Counted from the first letter of the stretch, positions 26,901-36,108 are shown. The stretch: 64,000 nt of DNA from Algorimicrobium sediminis (GCF_042684585.1 NZ_JBHULS010000005.1:1-64000), one strand, 5' to 3'. The notes: a model not told the origin generated them from the letters alone. Translations and numbers: made by a program.

Positions 26901-28112
26901 ATGAACATCATAGATATACCAAACTTTATAAAAACCCACATTACCAAACGCCAAGAGAGTCTGTTTGCTTCAGATATTGCTGCGCATGCAGACCTATTAC
27001 ATCAAAAAATAGCGGGGAAATCGGTTTTAGTTATTGGTGGTGCCGGCACGATAGGCTCGTCATATATTAAGGCCATTTTACAATTTAAGCCTGGCAAACT
27101 GTATGTGGTAGATACCAATGAAAATGGGTTAACCGAGTTAACGCGCCAATTGCGCTCCGATGCCACCATGTATGTGCCCGACAATTTTAAAACCTATCCC
27201 ATGAATTTTGGCGATCCGGTGTTTCAGAAACTCTTTTTGGCAGAAGAGCGGTTTCATATTGTAGCTAATTTTGCGGCACATAAACATGTGCGCAGCGAGA
27301 AGGATAAATATTCTATTGAAGCCATGCTGGATAATAACGTGTTTAAAGCCAAAGCCTTTTTAGATTTATTGCTTCAGAAAAAACCAGAACATTTCTTTTG
27401 TGTATCCACCGATAAAGCGGCGAATCCTGTAAATGTTATGGGCGCCAGTAAAAAACTAATGGAAGAAGTTATTATGGCTTATTCCGGCGCCTTGCAAATT
27501 ACCACTGCCCGTTTTGCCAATGTGGCCTTTTCAAACGGGTCTTTGTTGGCGGGTTATATAGAACGTTTGTTTCAAAACCAACCTATTTCTTGTCCCTCCG
27601 ATGTGAAGCGCTTTTTTGTGTCGCCCGAGGAAAGTGGCCAAATTTGTATGTTAGCCTGTATGTTAGGCCATTCGGGCGATATCTTTTTCCCGAAGTTAGC
27701 AGCCGAAGACATGACGTATTTTAAAGCGATTACAATCGATTTCTTTAAAGCATCCAACCGACCAATTTTAGAGTGCGAGTCTGAAGAGGCAGCCAAGCAA
27801 GCGGCGCTTCATACCACCGAAACAGATCCTTATCCGGTCTATTTTTTCAATACCGATACCTCTGGCGAGAAACTATACGAGGAATTTTACACGGATACAG
27901 ATGAGGTAGATCAAAATACGTTTTCGAGTTTGGGTGTCATAAAAAATGCGCGAAAATTGCCACAGGAAACCATTAGTAATACCATTCAAGAATTACAAGA
28001 CCTTATGGCCTCGGGTAACTACACTAAAAGCACCATAGTTGGTTTGTTAAAAAAACACCTACCAGATTTTGAGCATATTGAAACCGGAAAAAGTTTAGAC
28101 CAGAAAATGTAG
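26901..28112 (+). CDS. UDP-HexNAc 4,6-dehydratase-like (FlaA1/PglF/CapD family)
   Basis: This soluble SDR of 403 residues belongs to the Polysacc_synt_2 group. The Rossmann motif GGAGTIG is at residues 46-52, and the active-site stretch STDKAANPVNVMGASKKLMEE has Met where classical SDRs have the Tyr of YxxxK, as is normal for the PglF/FlaA1 family. It lacks the N-terminal membrane domain of CapD. ATG at 26901 is preferred; a TTG at 26826 would add a Lys/His-rich stretch translated from leader sequence. It probably supplies the 4-keto substrate for the LegC-like aminotransferase. Confidence 0.85.
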   Translation: MNIIDIPNFIKTHITKRQESLFASDIAAHADLLHQKIAGKSVLVIGGAGTIGSSYIKAILQFKPGKLYVVDTNENGLTELTRQLRSDATMYVPDNFKTYPMNFGDPVFQKLFLAEERFHIVANFAAHKHVRSEKDKYSIEAMLDNNVFKAKAFLDLLLQKKPEHFFCVSTDKAANPVNVMGASKKLMEEVIMAYSGALQITTARFANVAFSNGSLLAGYIERLFQNQPISCPSDVKRFFVSPEESGQICMLACMLGHSGDIFFPKLAAEDMTYFKAITIDFFKASNRPILECESEEAAKQAALHTTETDPYPVYFFNTDTSGEKLYEEFYTDTDEVDQNTFSSLGVIKNARKLPQETISNTIQELQDLMASGNYTKSTIVGLLKKHLPDFEHIETGKSLDQKM

Positions 28113-28223
28113 CAAAAACTAACAGGTTGAAAGGCCGTTAAAAGCTTCAGAATATAGCAAATACGTGACATATTAATAGGAGTTAATTGTTAAATTATTA
28201 TCTTGTTAAGCAAATAAATAAGC

Positions 28224-28599
28224 AGTCCATGAAACCATCAATCATTAAATCCTTGAATTTTTCAATCTCACACCACACGAATCCGTCAATCATTGAGTCC
28301 TTGAATCCAAGAATCATTGAATTTTTCAATCTTTGAATCATTAAATCCTTCAATCCATGAATCTTTCAGTCCAAGAATCCTTAAATCCTTCAATCTTTCA
28401 ATCTTTGAATAAAACAATCCTTGAATTTTTCAATCCTTCAATCCTTCAATCTTTGAATAACAGAATCCTTCAATCTTTGAATCATTCAATCCTTCAATCT
28501 TTGAATAACAGAATCCTTCGATCTTTGAATAACAGAATCCTTCAATCTTTCAATCTTTGAATAACAGAATCCTTCAATCATTGAATTAAAAAATCAAGT
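28224..28599 (+). repeat. Array of 47 degenerate octamers (AATCYTTS), left of four-helix gene
   Basis: From 28224 to 28599 the sequence can be cut into 47 successive 8-mers without a single insertion or deletion. Most read AATC followed by four variable bases (for example AATCCTTC, AATCTTTG, AATCATTG); a minority read AATAACAG or AATTTTTC. One unit (28272-28279) is unrelated. The array ends three bases before the ATG at 28603. Frames open across it are translation artefacts of the repeat. Confidence 0.95.
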
Positions 28600-28602
28600 A
28601 CC

Positions 28603-29043
28603 ATGTCTAAAATAAGCACTTTCGAGGACCTGAACGTTTGGGTTATGAGTAGGGAATTAAACAAGACCATGTTTACGATGCTTGCTGATAAGGACGACAA
28701 GCTTTACGGATTTTTAATAAACCATCTTTTTAAAACAAGTGGCAGCGTTATGGATAACATTGCAGAAGGGTTTGAGCGCGGGGGCAACAAGGAATTTATA
28801 CTGTTTTTATCTTATTCCAAGGGTAGTGCAGGCGAATTAAGGTCGCAGTTTTATCGTGCATTAGATATGGCTGTTATAAATAAATCGGAATTTGATATTT
28901 TACAAGCTTTAGTTTCCGATATTTCAAAACAATTAAGTTTATTTATGAACTACTTAAAAAACTCCAATTACAAAGGTTCCAAGTTTAAAGAACCATCAGC
29001 TATTTACGGTAACCGTGCACCTAAAGACAAAAATAATCCATGA
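28603..29043 (+). CDS. Four-helix-bundle protein (S23/IVP-like), second copy
   Basis: The 146-residue protein has FEDLNVWVMSRELNKTMF, GSVMDNIAEGFERGGNKEFI and FLSYSKGSAGELRSQFYRAL, the second subtype of the S23/IVP-like family. It is only distantly similar to the protein at 5154. A basic, Lys/Asn-rich tail of about 27 residues extends past the last helix. Function is unknown; RNA or DNA binding is possible by analogy with Avd. Both gene ends touch octamer arrays: the last base of its TGA is the first base of the right array. Confidence 0.88.
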   Translation: MSKISTFEDLNVWVMSRELNKTMFTMLADKDDKLYGFLINHLFKTSGSVMDNIAEGFERGGNKEFILFLSYSKGSAGELRSQFYRALDMAVINKSEFDILQALVSDISKQLSLFMNYLKNSNYKGSKFKEPSAIYGNRAPKDKNNP

Positions 29044-29378
29044 ATATCAGAATCATTCAATCCTTGAATCTTTGAATCTTTCAATCTTTGAATAACAGAA
29101 TCCTTCAATCTTTCAATCTTTGAATAACAGAATCCTTCAATCTTTGAATCTTTCAATCCTTGAATCCTTGAATCCTTCAATCTTTGAATCTTTGAATCCT
29201 TCAATCTTTGAATATCAGAATCCTTCAATCTTTGAATATCAGAATCTTTCAATCTTTGAATCCCTCAATCCAAGAATCATTCAATCTTTGAATCCTTCAA
29301 TCCTTCAATCTTTGAATAACAGAATCCTTCAATCCTTCAATCTTTGAATAACAAAATCCTTCAATCCTTAAATAAACC
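29043..29378 (+). repeat. Array of 42 degenerate octamers (AATCYTTS), right of four-helix gene
   Basis: Forty-two consecutive 8-mers in perfect register run from 29043 to 29378, with the same consensus as the left array (AATCCTTC, AATCTTTG, AATCTTTC, AATAACAG, AATATCAG). Longer composite units such as AATCCTTC-AATCTTTG recur. The register differs from the left array because the intervening gene length is not a multiple of eight. The sugar transferase ATG follows 17 bp later. Confidence 0.95.
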
Positions 29379-29394
29379 AACCAGTAACAACCCC

Positions 29395-30066
29395 ATGTAC
29401 AAAGCCTTTAAAAGACTCGCAGATATAGTTGTTTCTGGAATAGCGCTACTAATTTTAGCCCCTTTACTAATTCCCATTATAATTGGGCTAAAACTTACAG
29501 GCGAGGGCTATGTGTGGTACAAGCAAGAACGCGTGGGGTATAAAAACAAACCCTTTTTAATCTGGAAATTTGCGACCATGCTAAAGGACAGTCCCAATAT
29601 GACAGGCGGTATCATGACCACCAAAAAAGATCCCCGAATTACACCCATGGGTGGGTTTTTACGGAAAAGTAAACTAAACGAATTACCACAACTGATAAAT
29701 ATTTTTAAAGGCGATATGAGTGTGGTAGGGCCGCGGCCACTTACCAAGGTGTTTTTTAAGCTATATTCAGAAACTGTACAAGCCGAAATTTATACCATTA
29801 AACCAGGTTTAACAGGTATTGGCTCCATTATTTTTCGAGATGAAGAAGACCTCATTACGCAGGTAAAAAACGCCGGAGAAGATCCCTGGGTGTTTTATGC
29901 CGAAAAAATACATCCGTTTAAAGGCGAAGTCGAAAAATGGTATCAAAAGCACGAATCGTTTTTAGTGGATGTAAAAATTATAGTATTAACAGCTTGGGTT
30001 ATTGTAAATCCAACAAGTGAAGCCGTTTACAACTGGTTTAAGGACATTCCGAAGCGCCCGTTTTAG
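29395..30066 (+). CDS. Initiating sugar transferase (polyprenyl-phosphate sugar-1-P transferase)
   Basis: The 223-residue protein of the bacterial sugar transferase family (PglC/WcaJ-like core) has one N-terminal hydrophobic helix (DIVVSGIALLILAPLLIPII) and KQERVGYKNKPFLIWKFATM, KLNELPQLINIFKGDMS and VVGPRPL. It links the first sugar phosphate to undecaprenyl phosphate at the inner membrane. ATG at 29395 is chosen over 29344, which lies in the octamer array. Confidence 0.9.
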   Translation: MYKAFKRLADIVVSGIALLILAPLLIPIIIGLKLTGEGYVWYKQERVGYKNKPFLIWKFATMLKDSPNMTGGIMTTKKDPRITPMGGFLRKSKLNELPQLINIFKGDMSVVGPRPLTKVFFKLYSETVQAEIYTIKPGLTGIGSIIFRDEEDLITQVKNAGEDPWVFYAEKIHPFKGEVEKWYQKHESFLVDVKIIVLTAWVIVNPTSEAVYNWFKDIPKRPF

Positions 30067-30616
30067 TAGCTATTATATTTACACGATTGCTTCTGACTAG
30101 TTGTTGTATGTACAAATTTATGGCAGTTGGTAAAGCGCCTTAACAGTCCAAACCCAAATTAATTCCAGTGCCATGCTAGGCGTTTTAAAGTGAATGAGCT
30201 AATTAAAACCAGCAAATCGCAATCCCTTTTTTTAAAACTTTAAAAACCCAAAAAGTCCTGCAACACGGGCAAAAAATTAAATAAAATATCAAAATTTGTG
30301 GGAACAAACAAGTCATTGCTCGTTTTCAGGTTAGCGCATACATTTAAATAAACACCGGTTGTTTTACCAAATCAACACCCTACAAATGAAACCCAAAATA
30401 CCGATAGCCTACAAAACTTTGAAACAGATATCCCACACTTCCGTAGTTTTATATTCAGAAAAACCCCCAAGTACTAAATCAAATACAGAAAGCTAATAAA
30501 AAACGCGTAGAAAGGTTGTGGCATAGTAATTTGTTCTTATTTTTGCTACTTTGTGGCATACTAAAAAACCAATAAAAAAAGAATAAGCCCCTGTGCTAGA
30601 ACCGAAGTCCCAAAGC
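30067..30616. other. Intergenic region without gene; near-identical 14-bp direct repeats
   Basis: No credible frame is found here. Two near-identical 14-mers TTGTGGCATA[G/C]TAA occur at 30516-30529 and 30551-30564, one helical-turn multiple apart (35 bp). They lie about 50-100 bp before the next start and could be a regulator site. The rest of the region shows nothing recognisable. Confidence 0.6.
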
Positions 30617-31330
30617 ATGATTACCAAAGAATTGGAGTACATAAAGCAACCTGCCAAGCAGCCTGTAAATACAGCTGCAACACCTGCCGCTGCTTTTGTG
30701 GTAAATACGCCATTGGATACTACCGCAACAGCGCTTTTAAAAGCCAGTTTTGAATGGCTTTTTGCGCTTTTGGTGTCTGTATTTGTGGTGTCGTGGTTGG
30801 TGCCTATTTTAGGTTTGTGCATTGTTATCGATTCCAAAGGCCCTATTTTTTTTAAACAGCGCAGGAGTGGTTTGCGCGGCCGTGAATTTAACTGTATCAA
30901 ATTGCGTAGCATGAGGCCCCACAAACACGCTAACGATTTTAATACCGGCCCCGATAAATCGCAAATGACGCGTTTTGGTGCTTGGTTACGGCGTACCAAT
31001 TTGGACGAATTGCCGCAATTTTGGCACGTATTAACCGGCCAGATGGCTGTAGTGGGTCCGCGGCCACACATGTTGGAGCACGATAAATACTATGCCCAAA
31101 CCATACCAAACTACAACCTACGGTACACGGTAAAACCGGGTATAACGGGCTGGGCGCAAATTAATGGCTACCGTGGCGATATTACCATTTCTGGTGGGAT
31201 GCTACCACGAATTCAGCATGATTTGTACTACATTCAAAATTACAGTTTTTGGTTAGATCTTAAAATTATGATAATGACAGCCTGCTGCAAAAATTACTAT
31301 GCAACGAAACGGGCTAAAAATAAAGGCTAA
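30617..31330 (+). CDS. Second initiating sugar transferase
   Basis: This sugar transferase has an Ala/Pro/Thr-rich N-terminal extension of about 40 residues, one hydrophobic segment (LFALLVSVFVVSWLVPILG), then FFKQRRSGLRGREFNCIKLRSM, NLDELPQFWHVLTGQMAVVGPRPH and KPGITGWAQINGYRGD. It is WcaJ/WbaP-C-terminal like. ATG at 30617 is taken as the start; a GTG at 30593 would add eight residues. It is followed by export genes, so it may be the main initiator of the exported polymer. Confidence 0.88.
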   Translation: MITKELEYIKQPAKQPVNTAATPAAAFVVNTPLDTTATALLKASFEWLFALLVSVFVVSWLVPILGLCIVIDSKGPIFFKQRRSGLRGREFNCIKLRSMRPHKHANDFNTGPDKSQMTRFGAWLRRTNLDELPQFWHVLTGQMAVVGPRPHMLEHDKYYAQTIPNYNLRYTVKPGITGWAQINGYRGDITISGGMLPRIQHDLYYIQNYSFWLDLKIMIMTACCKNYYATKRAKNKG

Positions 31331-31365
31331 TAGCTGGCGCTATAGCTAAAAAAATAAAAGAGTAT

Positions 31366-32148
31366 ATGATTAAAATTTGCCTAAACAAAGGCGCACTTTG
31401 GGGGCTTATAGGCTTGCTGTTAAGCAGCTGCGTTAGTAACAAGGAAATCTTGTATTTTCAGGATGCCGATAACTACAGCGAAACGGCTATTACCTATCGC
31501 GAAAACACCTTTCAACCTAACGATATTGTGTCGGTTACCATTAGTGCGGCCATACCGGAAACCGCCATACCGTATAACCGAAATGCAGGTTCTAACGCCT
31601 TGGTAAACAACAGTAATTTAGAGGTGCTTAAATTACAAGGCTATTTAGTAAGTCCAGAGGGATTTATTTCCTTGCCTATTTTAGGTAAAGTGGCTGTAAC
31701 CGGCCAAACAAGTACCGAAGTGGAAAACATGGTTGCCAATATGTTAGAAACAGGCGGCCATTTAATAGACCCGGTTGTTACCGTGCGATTACTTAATGCC
31801 AAAGTAACGGTTTTAGGAGAAGTAAGCCGACCAGGAACTTTTAGCTTCACCGAACAATATGTTACCGTGCCGCAAGCGCTTGGCTATGCAGGCGATTTAA
31901 CCATAAACGGACGCCGAGACGAGGTGTTGCTAATTAGAGAGCTGGATGGTACACGCCGCATTACCCACATAAATTTAACAACAGCCGATTGGATGCAAAA
32001 TCCGGAATACATGATTATGCCCAACGATGTGTTGGTTGTTCAGCCTAACAAAGCCAAAGTAAAAACAGCAGGGTATGTAGGTAACGTGTCTACTATTGTG
32101 GCCATTGCCTCGTTATTGTTAAGTGCAACCATATTAATTACGCGTTAA
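31366..32148 (+). CDS. Polysaccharide export lipoprotein (Wza-like)
   Basis: The 260-residue outer-membrane lipoprotein has a lipobox LLSSC at about residue 18-22, a Poly_export domain (YRENTFQPNDIVSVTIS...), an SLBB-type domain (KVTVLGEVSRPGTFSFTEQYVT), and a C-terminal hydrophobic helix (VSTIVAIASLLLSATILI) that may cross the outer membrane as in Wza. It forms the export channel together with the Wzc-like protein encoded 11 bp downstream. Confidence 0.92.
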   Translation: MIKICLNKGALWGLIGLLLSSCVSNKEILYFQDADNYSETAITYRENTFQPNDIVSVTISAAIPETAIPYNRNAGSNALVNNSNLEVLKLQGYLVSPEGFISLPILGKVAVTGQTSTEVENMVANMLETGGHLIDPVVTVRLLNAKVTVLGEVSRPGTFSFTEQYVTVPQALGYAGDLTINGRRDEVLLIRELDGTRRITHINLTTADWMQNPEYMIMPNDVLVVQPNKAKVKTAGYVGNVSTIVAIASLLLSATILITR

Positions 32149-32159
32149 GTTATTTTTAA

Positions 32160-34520
32160 ATGAACAAATCACAAATAGAATTCGATTCGGATAACGAACA
32201 AATAGATATTCAGGCAGTTGTTTACCGCTACCTGGCTTATTGGCCTTGGATTTTGGTGAGCATTGTGGTTATGGTATTAGCTGCGTTTTTGTATTTGCGA
32301 TATACGCCAAATAGCTACAATACGGCCGCTAAAGTAAAAATTTTAACAGATAAAGAGGCCACCGATTTAGCCTTGGACCTTGATAAAATTTTAGGAAAGG
32401 GGAATGTTAATCTGGAAAATGAACGGGCGGTACTGAATTCCTTTCGCCTAAACCGCCAAGTGGTAGAGCGCCTAAACTTGCAGGTTAAATACTTTCAAAC
32501 AGGACGCGTTAACGAGCGCCAAGTGTATTCGGCGCCATTTATAGCTAAATACATTCCCGAAACAGATACCAAAAACACCTTATTGGAATTCGATATTACC
32601 CTGCAACCACAGGGCTATAAAATGGTTAATTTGGAAACAGGGGCTACCCAAGAAACCACCACATTTTTTTGGGATACGCCAACAGCCGATTTCCCGTTTA
32701 CCTTACAACCTAAAGATGCCAGCGCGCTAGAACCTGGAGATAATCCTAATTATACCCTGCGTATAGACAGCGAAACAAAGGCAACCCAAGGATTGCTTAA
32801 CGCTATAAAAATTACGCCAGATGGTAAGGATAGCGATATTTTGGTGTTAAGCTTGGATGCCACAAACAAAAATGAAGCCCAAGCCATTTTAAATACGCTT
32901 ATTGAGGTGTACACCGAAGATGGCATTCTAGACCGCCAGGAGGTTTCCAAACGAACCATTTCGTTTATAGACGAACGCTTTGAATTTTTGGCAACCGAAT
33001 TAGATTCTATTGAAATAGCCAAAGGTGCCTACAAACAAAATAATAATTTAAGTATTTTTCAAGCCGATGCAGCGTCTATTATTGAAAAACGCTCAATTAA
33101 AGATGAACAACTTTTTGAGGCAGAAACGCAACTGCTGCTTGCTAATGAGTTGGAGAAAAGTGTTATTAAAATTGACGAATTCGAGCTGCTTCCAACTAAT
33201 ATAGGCTTAAATAGTGCGGCTATAAATAATTTGGTAGCCGATTATAACAAGGCGCTTTTAGAATACAATAAATGGAAAACAGGTGCCGGCGATAGCAATC
33301 CGCAAGTAAAAATATTAAAGCAAAGTATTTTAGATTTAAATGCCAATATAGCGAGTTCCCTAGCTGGATATAAAAGTCAGTTAGAACAAACTTTAAAGCA
33401 AAATGCACGCGCGCAAAGCTTGGCACAACAGTCCTTTAGTGCGTTGCCGAACAAAGAAAAAATTCTGCGTAGTATTGAACGCGAACAGTTGCTAAAAGAA
33501 AATTTATATTTGCTTTTACTCCAAAAACGCGAAGAGGCAGCTATTAATATGGCAGTAACCTCCGCCAATGTAAAAGTTATAGATTACGCCATTACAAACG
33601 CCATACCCGTGGCGCCTAAACGGCAAATTATTTTACTTGGAGCCTTTTTATTAGGCGTGCTTGTTCCTGTTGGAATATTGTATGTGAAGTTTTTACTAGA
33701 CACTAAAATTTACACCCACAACGACGTGGAGGCCTTAAATCCGGATGCACCGGTATTGGGTGAAATTCCGGTAATGACTGCCACGGAAAAAGATGGCGGC
33801 GCAGCGCGTAGCAACTCACAAACGCAAGAGGCGTTTCGTACGTTGGCGCATAATTTAAACTTTATGCAGAGTTCGCAGCCCGATGGTTTGGGGCAGGTTA
33901 TTGCCGTTACCTCTTCCATTAAGGGTGAAGGTAAAACAACCGTATCGTATAACACCGCCGAAACCTATTACCAACTAAAAAAACGGGTGCTGTTGGTTGG
34001 AGCCGATTTAAGAAATCCGCAGTTGCACCCCTTCATTAATGCGCCAAAAACAACAGCAGGACTTTCCAATTATTTAAGCGATCCGGACAGCAATTGGACC
34101 GATTTACTGGTGCATATCGATTCGCAAAAACAGCGATTTGATTTGTTGCTTTCTGGCGATATTCCACCAATGCCAAGCGTGTTATTAGCAAGTAATCGCT
34201 TTAAAGAGCTTATTGCCGAAGCGCGTAAGCAATACGATTATATTATTATCGATACGGCGCCAACATTGCTGGTAGCCGATACGCTTACCTTTACCAAATA
34301 TGTCGATTTCACGCTGTATGTGGTGCGATCTGGCTTTACAGACAAGCAGTTAATTACCTATTCTAAAAAATTAGTCGATCAAAAGAAATTGGCTGCTATG
34401 GGGTATGTTATTAACGATATGAACCATAAAGGAACCTATGGCTATGGCTATAATTATGGCTATGGCTATGGCTATCACGCCGATGGTAAGAAAAAGCCAT
34501 GGTATCAATTTTGGAACTAA
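32160..34520 (+). CDS. Wzc-like polysaccharide co-polymerase / tyrosine autokinase
   Basis: In this 786-residue inner-membrane protein residues 1-50 include TM1 (WPWILVSIVVMVLAAFLYL), a Wzz domain and a long coiled-coil periplasmic region follow, TM2 lies near residue 485, and the cytoplasmic BY-kinase domain has Walker A GEGKTT (K592), Walker A' VGADLRNPQ and Walker B IIIDTAPTLLVAD. The C terminus is a Gly-Tyr cluster (about eight Tyr in 22 residues), the expected autophosphorylation tail. It controls chain length and export. Confidence 0.93.
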   Translation: MNKSQIEFDSDNEQIDIQAVVYRYLAYWPWILVSIVVMVLAAFLYLRYTPNSYNTAAKVKILTDKEATDLALDLDKILGKGNVNLENERAVLNSFRLNRQVVERLNLQVKYFQTGRVNERQVYSAPFIAKYIPETDTKNTLLEFDITLQPQGYKMVNLETGATQETTTFFWDTPTADFPFTLQPKDASALEPGDNPNYTLRIDSETKATQGLLNAIKITPDGKDSDILVLSLDATNKNEAQAILNTLIEVYTEDGILDRQEVSKRTISFIDERFEFLATELDSIEIAKGAYKQNNNLSIFQADAASIIEKRSIKDEQLFEAETQLLLANELEKSVIKIDEFELLPTNIGLNSAAINNLVADYNKALLEYNKWKTGAGDSNPQVKILKQSILDLNANIASSLAGYKSQLEQTLKQNARAQSLAQQSFSALPNKEKILRSIEREQLLKENLYLLLLQKREEAAINMAVTSANVKVIDYAITNAIPVAPKRQIILLGAFLLGVLVPVGILYVKFLLDTKIYTHNDVEALNPDAPVLGEIPVMTATEKDGGAARSNSQTQEAFRTLAHNLNFMQSSQPDGLGQVIAVTSSIKGEGKTTVSYNTAETYYQLKKRVLLVGADLRNPQLHPFINAPKTTAGLSNYLSDPDSNWTDLLVHIDSQKQRFDLLLSGDIPPMPSVLLASNRFKELIAEARKQYDYIIIDTAPTLLVADTLTFTKYVDFTLYVVRSGFTDKQLITYSKKLVDQKKLAAMGYVINDMNHKGTYGYGYNYGYGYGYHADGKKKPWYQFWN

Positions 34521-34674
34521 AAAAAGTTTTTTATCTTGTAGGAACATACACCAGCAGGTCGCGAATAAAGCGCTGCAAAATAAACAGTTAATACCAATTA
34601 ACACTTAAAATCACGCATAACCTAAATACAAACATAAAGTAGAGTAGTTTACTAATTTTTAAATCCCCATTCGT

Positions 34675-35244
34675 ATGACACTTAAACAAACCTTTTTCAT
34701 CATGGCTTTGGCCTGTCTGTTTAGCGCCCAAATACAGGCGCAAGAAACGCCTCATTTTAAAGTGGCTTTTGGCCTAAATATAATTGATAATAGTAACGAA
34801 ACCACGCAAGCACCTTGGGGTATAAAAGATGCCTCGTTTTCTATGCCAATTTACATTGGTGTGGCATACCAATTTAACGAAAGGTGGGAGTTAGGCCTTA
34901 ATGGTACGTTTAATGAAATGAAGGTACCTGCCTTATTGCCAGGTGCATTTGGCGATAAAATAGAATCCAATTTCTTCGCTTTAAATATTGATGCCAACTA
35001 CTATATTATTGCAAGCGATTCCCGAAACTTCATAGACTTTTACGGTATTTTGGGTTCTGGTTTTTATTCAGCCTTCGATGGCACGGCCATGACCATTCAA
35101 CCAGGTTTAGGTTTTAACTACTGGTTTACCGATAATTTGGGCGCTAATGTAACAGCAAAAGCGAACTTCGATTTAGGCAAAGACATACCAGAGGTGTCAA
35201 ACTTTTATAAATATACCATTGGTTTAATTTACCGATTTTACTAA
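34675..35244 (+). CDS. Outer-membrane beta-barrel protein
   Basis: The 189-residue secreted protein has a signal peptide (MTLKQTFFIMALACLFSAQ, cleavage after IQAQ) and alternating hydrophobic strands typical of an OmpW/OmpA-like eight-strand barrel, ending in an aromatic residue (IGLIYRFY). It follows the Wzc-like gene and may assist the envelope step of polysaccharide export; that role is only inferred from position. Confidence 0.75.
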   Translation: MTLKQTFFIMALACLFSAQIQAQETPHFKVAFGLNIIDNSNETTQAPWGIKDASFSMPIYIGVAYQFNERWELGLNGTFNEMKVPALLPGAFGDKIESNFFALNIDANYYIIASDSRNFIDFYGILGSGFYSAFDGTAMTIQPGLGFNYWFTDNLGANVTAKANFDLGKDIPEVSNFYKYTIGLIYRFY

Positions 35245-35340
35245 AATCAATTTCGTAAGGTCATGCCATGCACCTGCTTGTTAGGCTGCAGAACATGCCT
35301 ATACAAATAGCTGTAAAAAAGGTGAATAAAGGATACTAAT

Positions 35341-35955
35341 ATGAATAGATCTCATCTTTTTTCGGTTTTTGGCATGGCAATATTTTTATGGAGCCAGTCC
35401 CTACAGGCCCAAACGGAACTCAAGTTTAATGTGGCCTCTGCAGCGCTTTTAATTCCTAATGTGGGTATAGAAATAGCCGTAAGCAAGCACAGCAGCGTGC
35501 AGTTGGATGTGCTGGCTTCTTTTTGGGATAGTTTTAACGGTAAGCCCTTACAAATAATACAGGTTTTTCCGGAGTATCGGTATTATTTTCAGGCCGAGCG
35601 CCAAGGTTTTTTTCTAGGGGCTCATGTAGGATTTGGCATGTTTACCATGCAAAAACCGGGTTTTGCTGTTATTTACGATCAGTACCAAGACCCAAGCACC
35701 TATACCAACCCCGATGGGAGCTACCAATCTGGTAGAGCCACCTTTTACGGCCTAACAGCAGGTTTTAAGAAACGATTTAGTAGCCGGTGGGGACTGGAAC
35801 TTTTCTTGGGTGCCGGCTTGGCCCAATCCAATTACAAAGGGTATAACAAATTTCAGCGCACCGATGTTACCGAAACAAATTACCGCGATTTTAACGGCAG
35901 TGGCGAATGGCTGCTATATCGGGGCGGTTTAATGCTGGTGTATCGCTTAAACTAA
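35341..35955 (+). CDS. DUF3575-like outer-membrane barrel protein
   Basis: The 204-residue protein has a signal peptide ending near SLQAQ and the pattern of DUF3575 proteins: LKFNVASAALLIPNVGIEIAV, VFPEYRYYF, GFFLGAHVGFGMF, GLELFLGAGLAQS, LMLVYRLN. Predicted small beta-barrel of unknown function. It is the last gene of the polysaccharide region; the GC-richer 190-bp spacer after it contains no gene. Confidence 0.75.
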   Translation: MNRSHLFSVFGMAIFLWSQSLQAQTELKFNVASAALLIPNVGIEIAVSKHSSVQLDVLASFWDSFNGKPLQIIQVFPEYRYYFQAERQGFFLGAHVGFGMFTMQKPGFAVIYDQYQDPSTYTNPDGSYQSGRATFYGLTAGFKKRFSSRWGLELFLGAGLAQSNYKGYNKFQRTDVTETNYRDFNGSGEWLLYRGGLMLVYRLN

Positions 35956-36108
35956 ATGGATGCCGTTTCTGCTTTTTTATGGGGTGGCCACGCACCTATA
36001 ATATGTTTTCAGGCCCATAAGGTTCCCGTAAAAATTTGGTGGTATTAAAGGAGCCTAACTGGACACCTTACAATCCCACCTGACTTCACTGTTAATGATT
36101 CATTAAAA

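Noticed and set aside
28357..29347. Open frames of 60-82 residues with repetitive Ser-Leu-Asn peptides on both strands
   Set aside because: They are translations of the octamer arrays. Eight is not a multiple of three, so the arrays stay open in several frames without coding.
28224..29378. CRISPR array
   Set aside because: The units are 8 bp without separate unique spacers, and no cas genes are nearby.
30493..31071. Minus-strand frame of 192 codons
   Set aside because: Antisense shadow of the second sugar transferase; its peptide mirrors the conserved motifs of the + strand gene.
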